DNA from: Monoplex corrugatus
Lineage: Eukaryota; Mollusca; Gastropoda; Littorinimorpha; Ranellidae
Assembly: GCA_030674185.1 (NCBI GenBank)
Contig: JAPXFY010000026.1
Coordinates: 53,609,746 to 53,673,745 of the forward strand
Direction: 5' to 3'
Length of the DNA stretch: 64,000 nucleotides
Part shown: positions 62,941 through 64,000 of the stretch, piece by piece
Position numbering within the stretch: the first letter of the stretch is position 1
Layout: the number at the start of each line of letters is the position of its first letter
Position numbers and translations under genes: made by a program
The notes under the pieces: generated by a model
What the model saw: the letters and a program-made list of their open reading frames with translations, nothing else
Database searches by the model: none
What the model was told of the DNA's origin: nothing

Positions 62941-64000
62941 CGCCATGGGGGGGAAACAAAACAAAAAGTAATGATAATAACAAAAATACAAAAAATGAAG
63001 CAACCAGAAGTGATCAGTGTTAAGGCAAAATATGTCTTCAAATATACAAAAGACCCAAGCAGATTTGTAATTTCAAGTTACTCATTTGACCACAAAAAAA
63101 CAAATCTCTTCCTACTTTCCCTTTACCATTCTTTTGTTTCCTTCTTTTAAGGTTTTTGAATGAGCCGATGAAATGCCCGTCACCCATCAACTCTACATCA
63201 AATTACATTCAACTCAAATTTGGCAAAACTCATCTAGAAATAGCTCGGGTATCCTGAAATATTTTCTTTAGACACAATTCCTAATGTTAATACAATTCAG
63301 TCTTACAATTTAAAAACAAGAGCAAAAGCAATGGAAAATTTTGCAAATAAGAGCAAAAGCAAAGAAAACGAAAAAGGAAACAGAAAAAAACACAAAAATA
63401 GAACATGTATCTAATATAACAAACGAAGGCAGTCACAACATTACAGCAAACTGGCCTTTGTCAAGATAACAAAGAACAAATGCACAACATTCACAGAAGA
63501 AAAAAACCCTGTAGAGAACTTCCATAACATGGCACTGAGCAGAACAAAATGGCAGATGTATAAACTATGAAACTGGAAAGACGAATGTTATTCTACAACA
63601 TAAAAGTAGTAACGCCATATTATCATTTGTTTTATCCTGAGGGCTAAGGTCAAAATACTGGAAATTAAAATATTGGATATCAACAAAGTGTTTTGTCTTG
63701 AAGGTAAATGTGTATACACAAAATATACATATATGGTCAAATGAACAGAAAAATATGAATGTGAGAGGTAAGGCAGATGTTAATGGATTGTGCCTAGTGC
63801 ATTCAAAACAAAATCAAAGAAACAAGTCAACAGCATGTAGAGCTTTGCAACAGACGTTTGTCTACACTTGCTGCATAGCAGAATCAATTACAGAAACATA
63901 CAAATGATTGTCAACAAGTTCAGGGCAACTAAGCTATTTGTGCTAAAAATACTTGTGCTTAAATTAAGAAAAGCTCAAACTCACTGTCAGCAAATTAACA
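62941..64000. other. unassigned sequence
   Basis: A-rich sequence; AACAAACGAAGGCAGTCACA to TGGCCTTTGTCAA resembles 48965-49015. No gene recognised to the window end. Confidence 0.35.

Overview
This is a eukaryotic, animal-type genomic window. It has spliced exons with GT-AG introns, long CA/GT microsatellites, tRNA-derived SINEs, several LINE clades, a DIRS-type tyrosine-recombinase retrotransposon and piggyBac elements. The repeat mix (I/Nimb-like LINEs with RNase H, RTE-like LINEs with a (GAT)n tail, DIRS, piggyBac) suggests a lophotrochozoan, most likely a gastropod mollusc. That assignment is inference; no single gene proves it.

One host gene is recognisable: the 3' two thirds of NDOR1 (NADPH-dependent diflavin oxidoreductase 1, the Tah18 orthologue), on the plus strand. 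Eleven exons lie between 5013 and 48479. They run from the linker after the flavodoxin domain, through the FAD-binding domain, to the NADPH-binding domain and the stop codon. The flavodoxin exons should lie upstream of the window. All exon phases join correctly, except that the first visible exon (5013-5113) needs a one-base frame correction.

The introns are crowded with mobile elements. 1-5000: LINE remnants, a SINE, and an almost open I-type LINE between two CA microsatellites. 5.2-10.2 kb: an RTE remnant, a SINE inserted in a LINE fragment, and two minisatellites, each running into a 3' splice site. 10.3-18.7 kb: an RTE fragment, a TTAA MITE, and a broken I-type LINE that itself carries a second LINE, a 37-bp satellite and a piggyBac element. 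18.8-23 kb: an exon, then two further piggyBac elements in one older repeat, one of them carrying a LINE. 25.3-36.3 kb: an RTE-like LINE split by a DIRS element, which is in turn split by a TIR DNA transposon (three levels of nesting). 37-46 kb: more LINE pieces and a 4.8-kb piggyBac element with an apparently complete transposase gene, starting 24 bp after an NDOR1 5' splice site. 48.5-64 kb is downstream sequence with repeats and two large minisatellites and no recognised host gene.

The most notable pattern is shared by the four larger piggyBac elements. At one end each carries two or three short palindromes, different in sequence in each family. The first palindrome is centred about 24 bp inside the TTAA and the others follow at 44-45 bp steps. 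Where transposase remains allow orientation, this is the end nearest the transposase start. Second is a minisatellite in an NDOR1 intron that has copied the 3' splice site and the first exon bases about twelve times.
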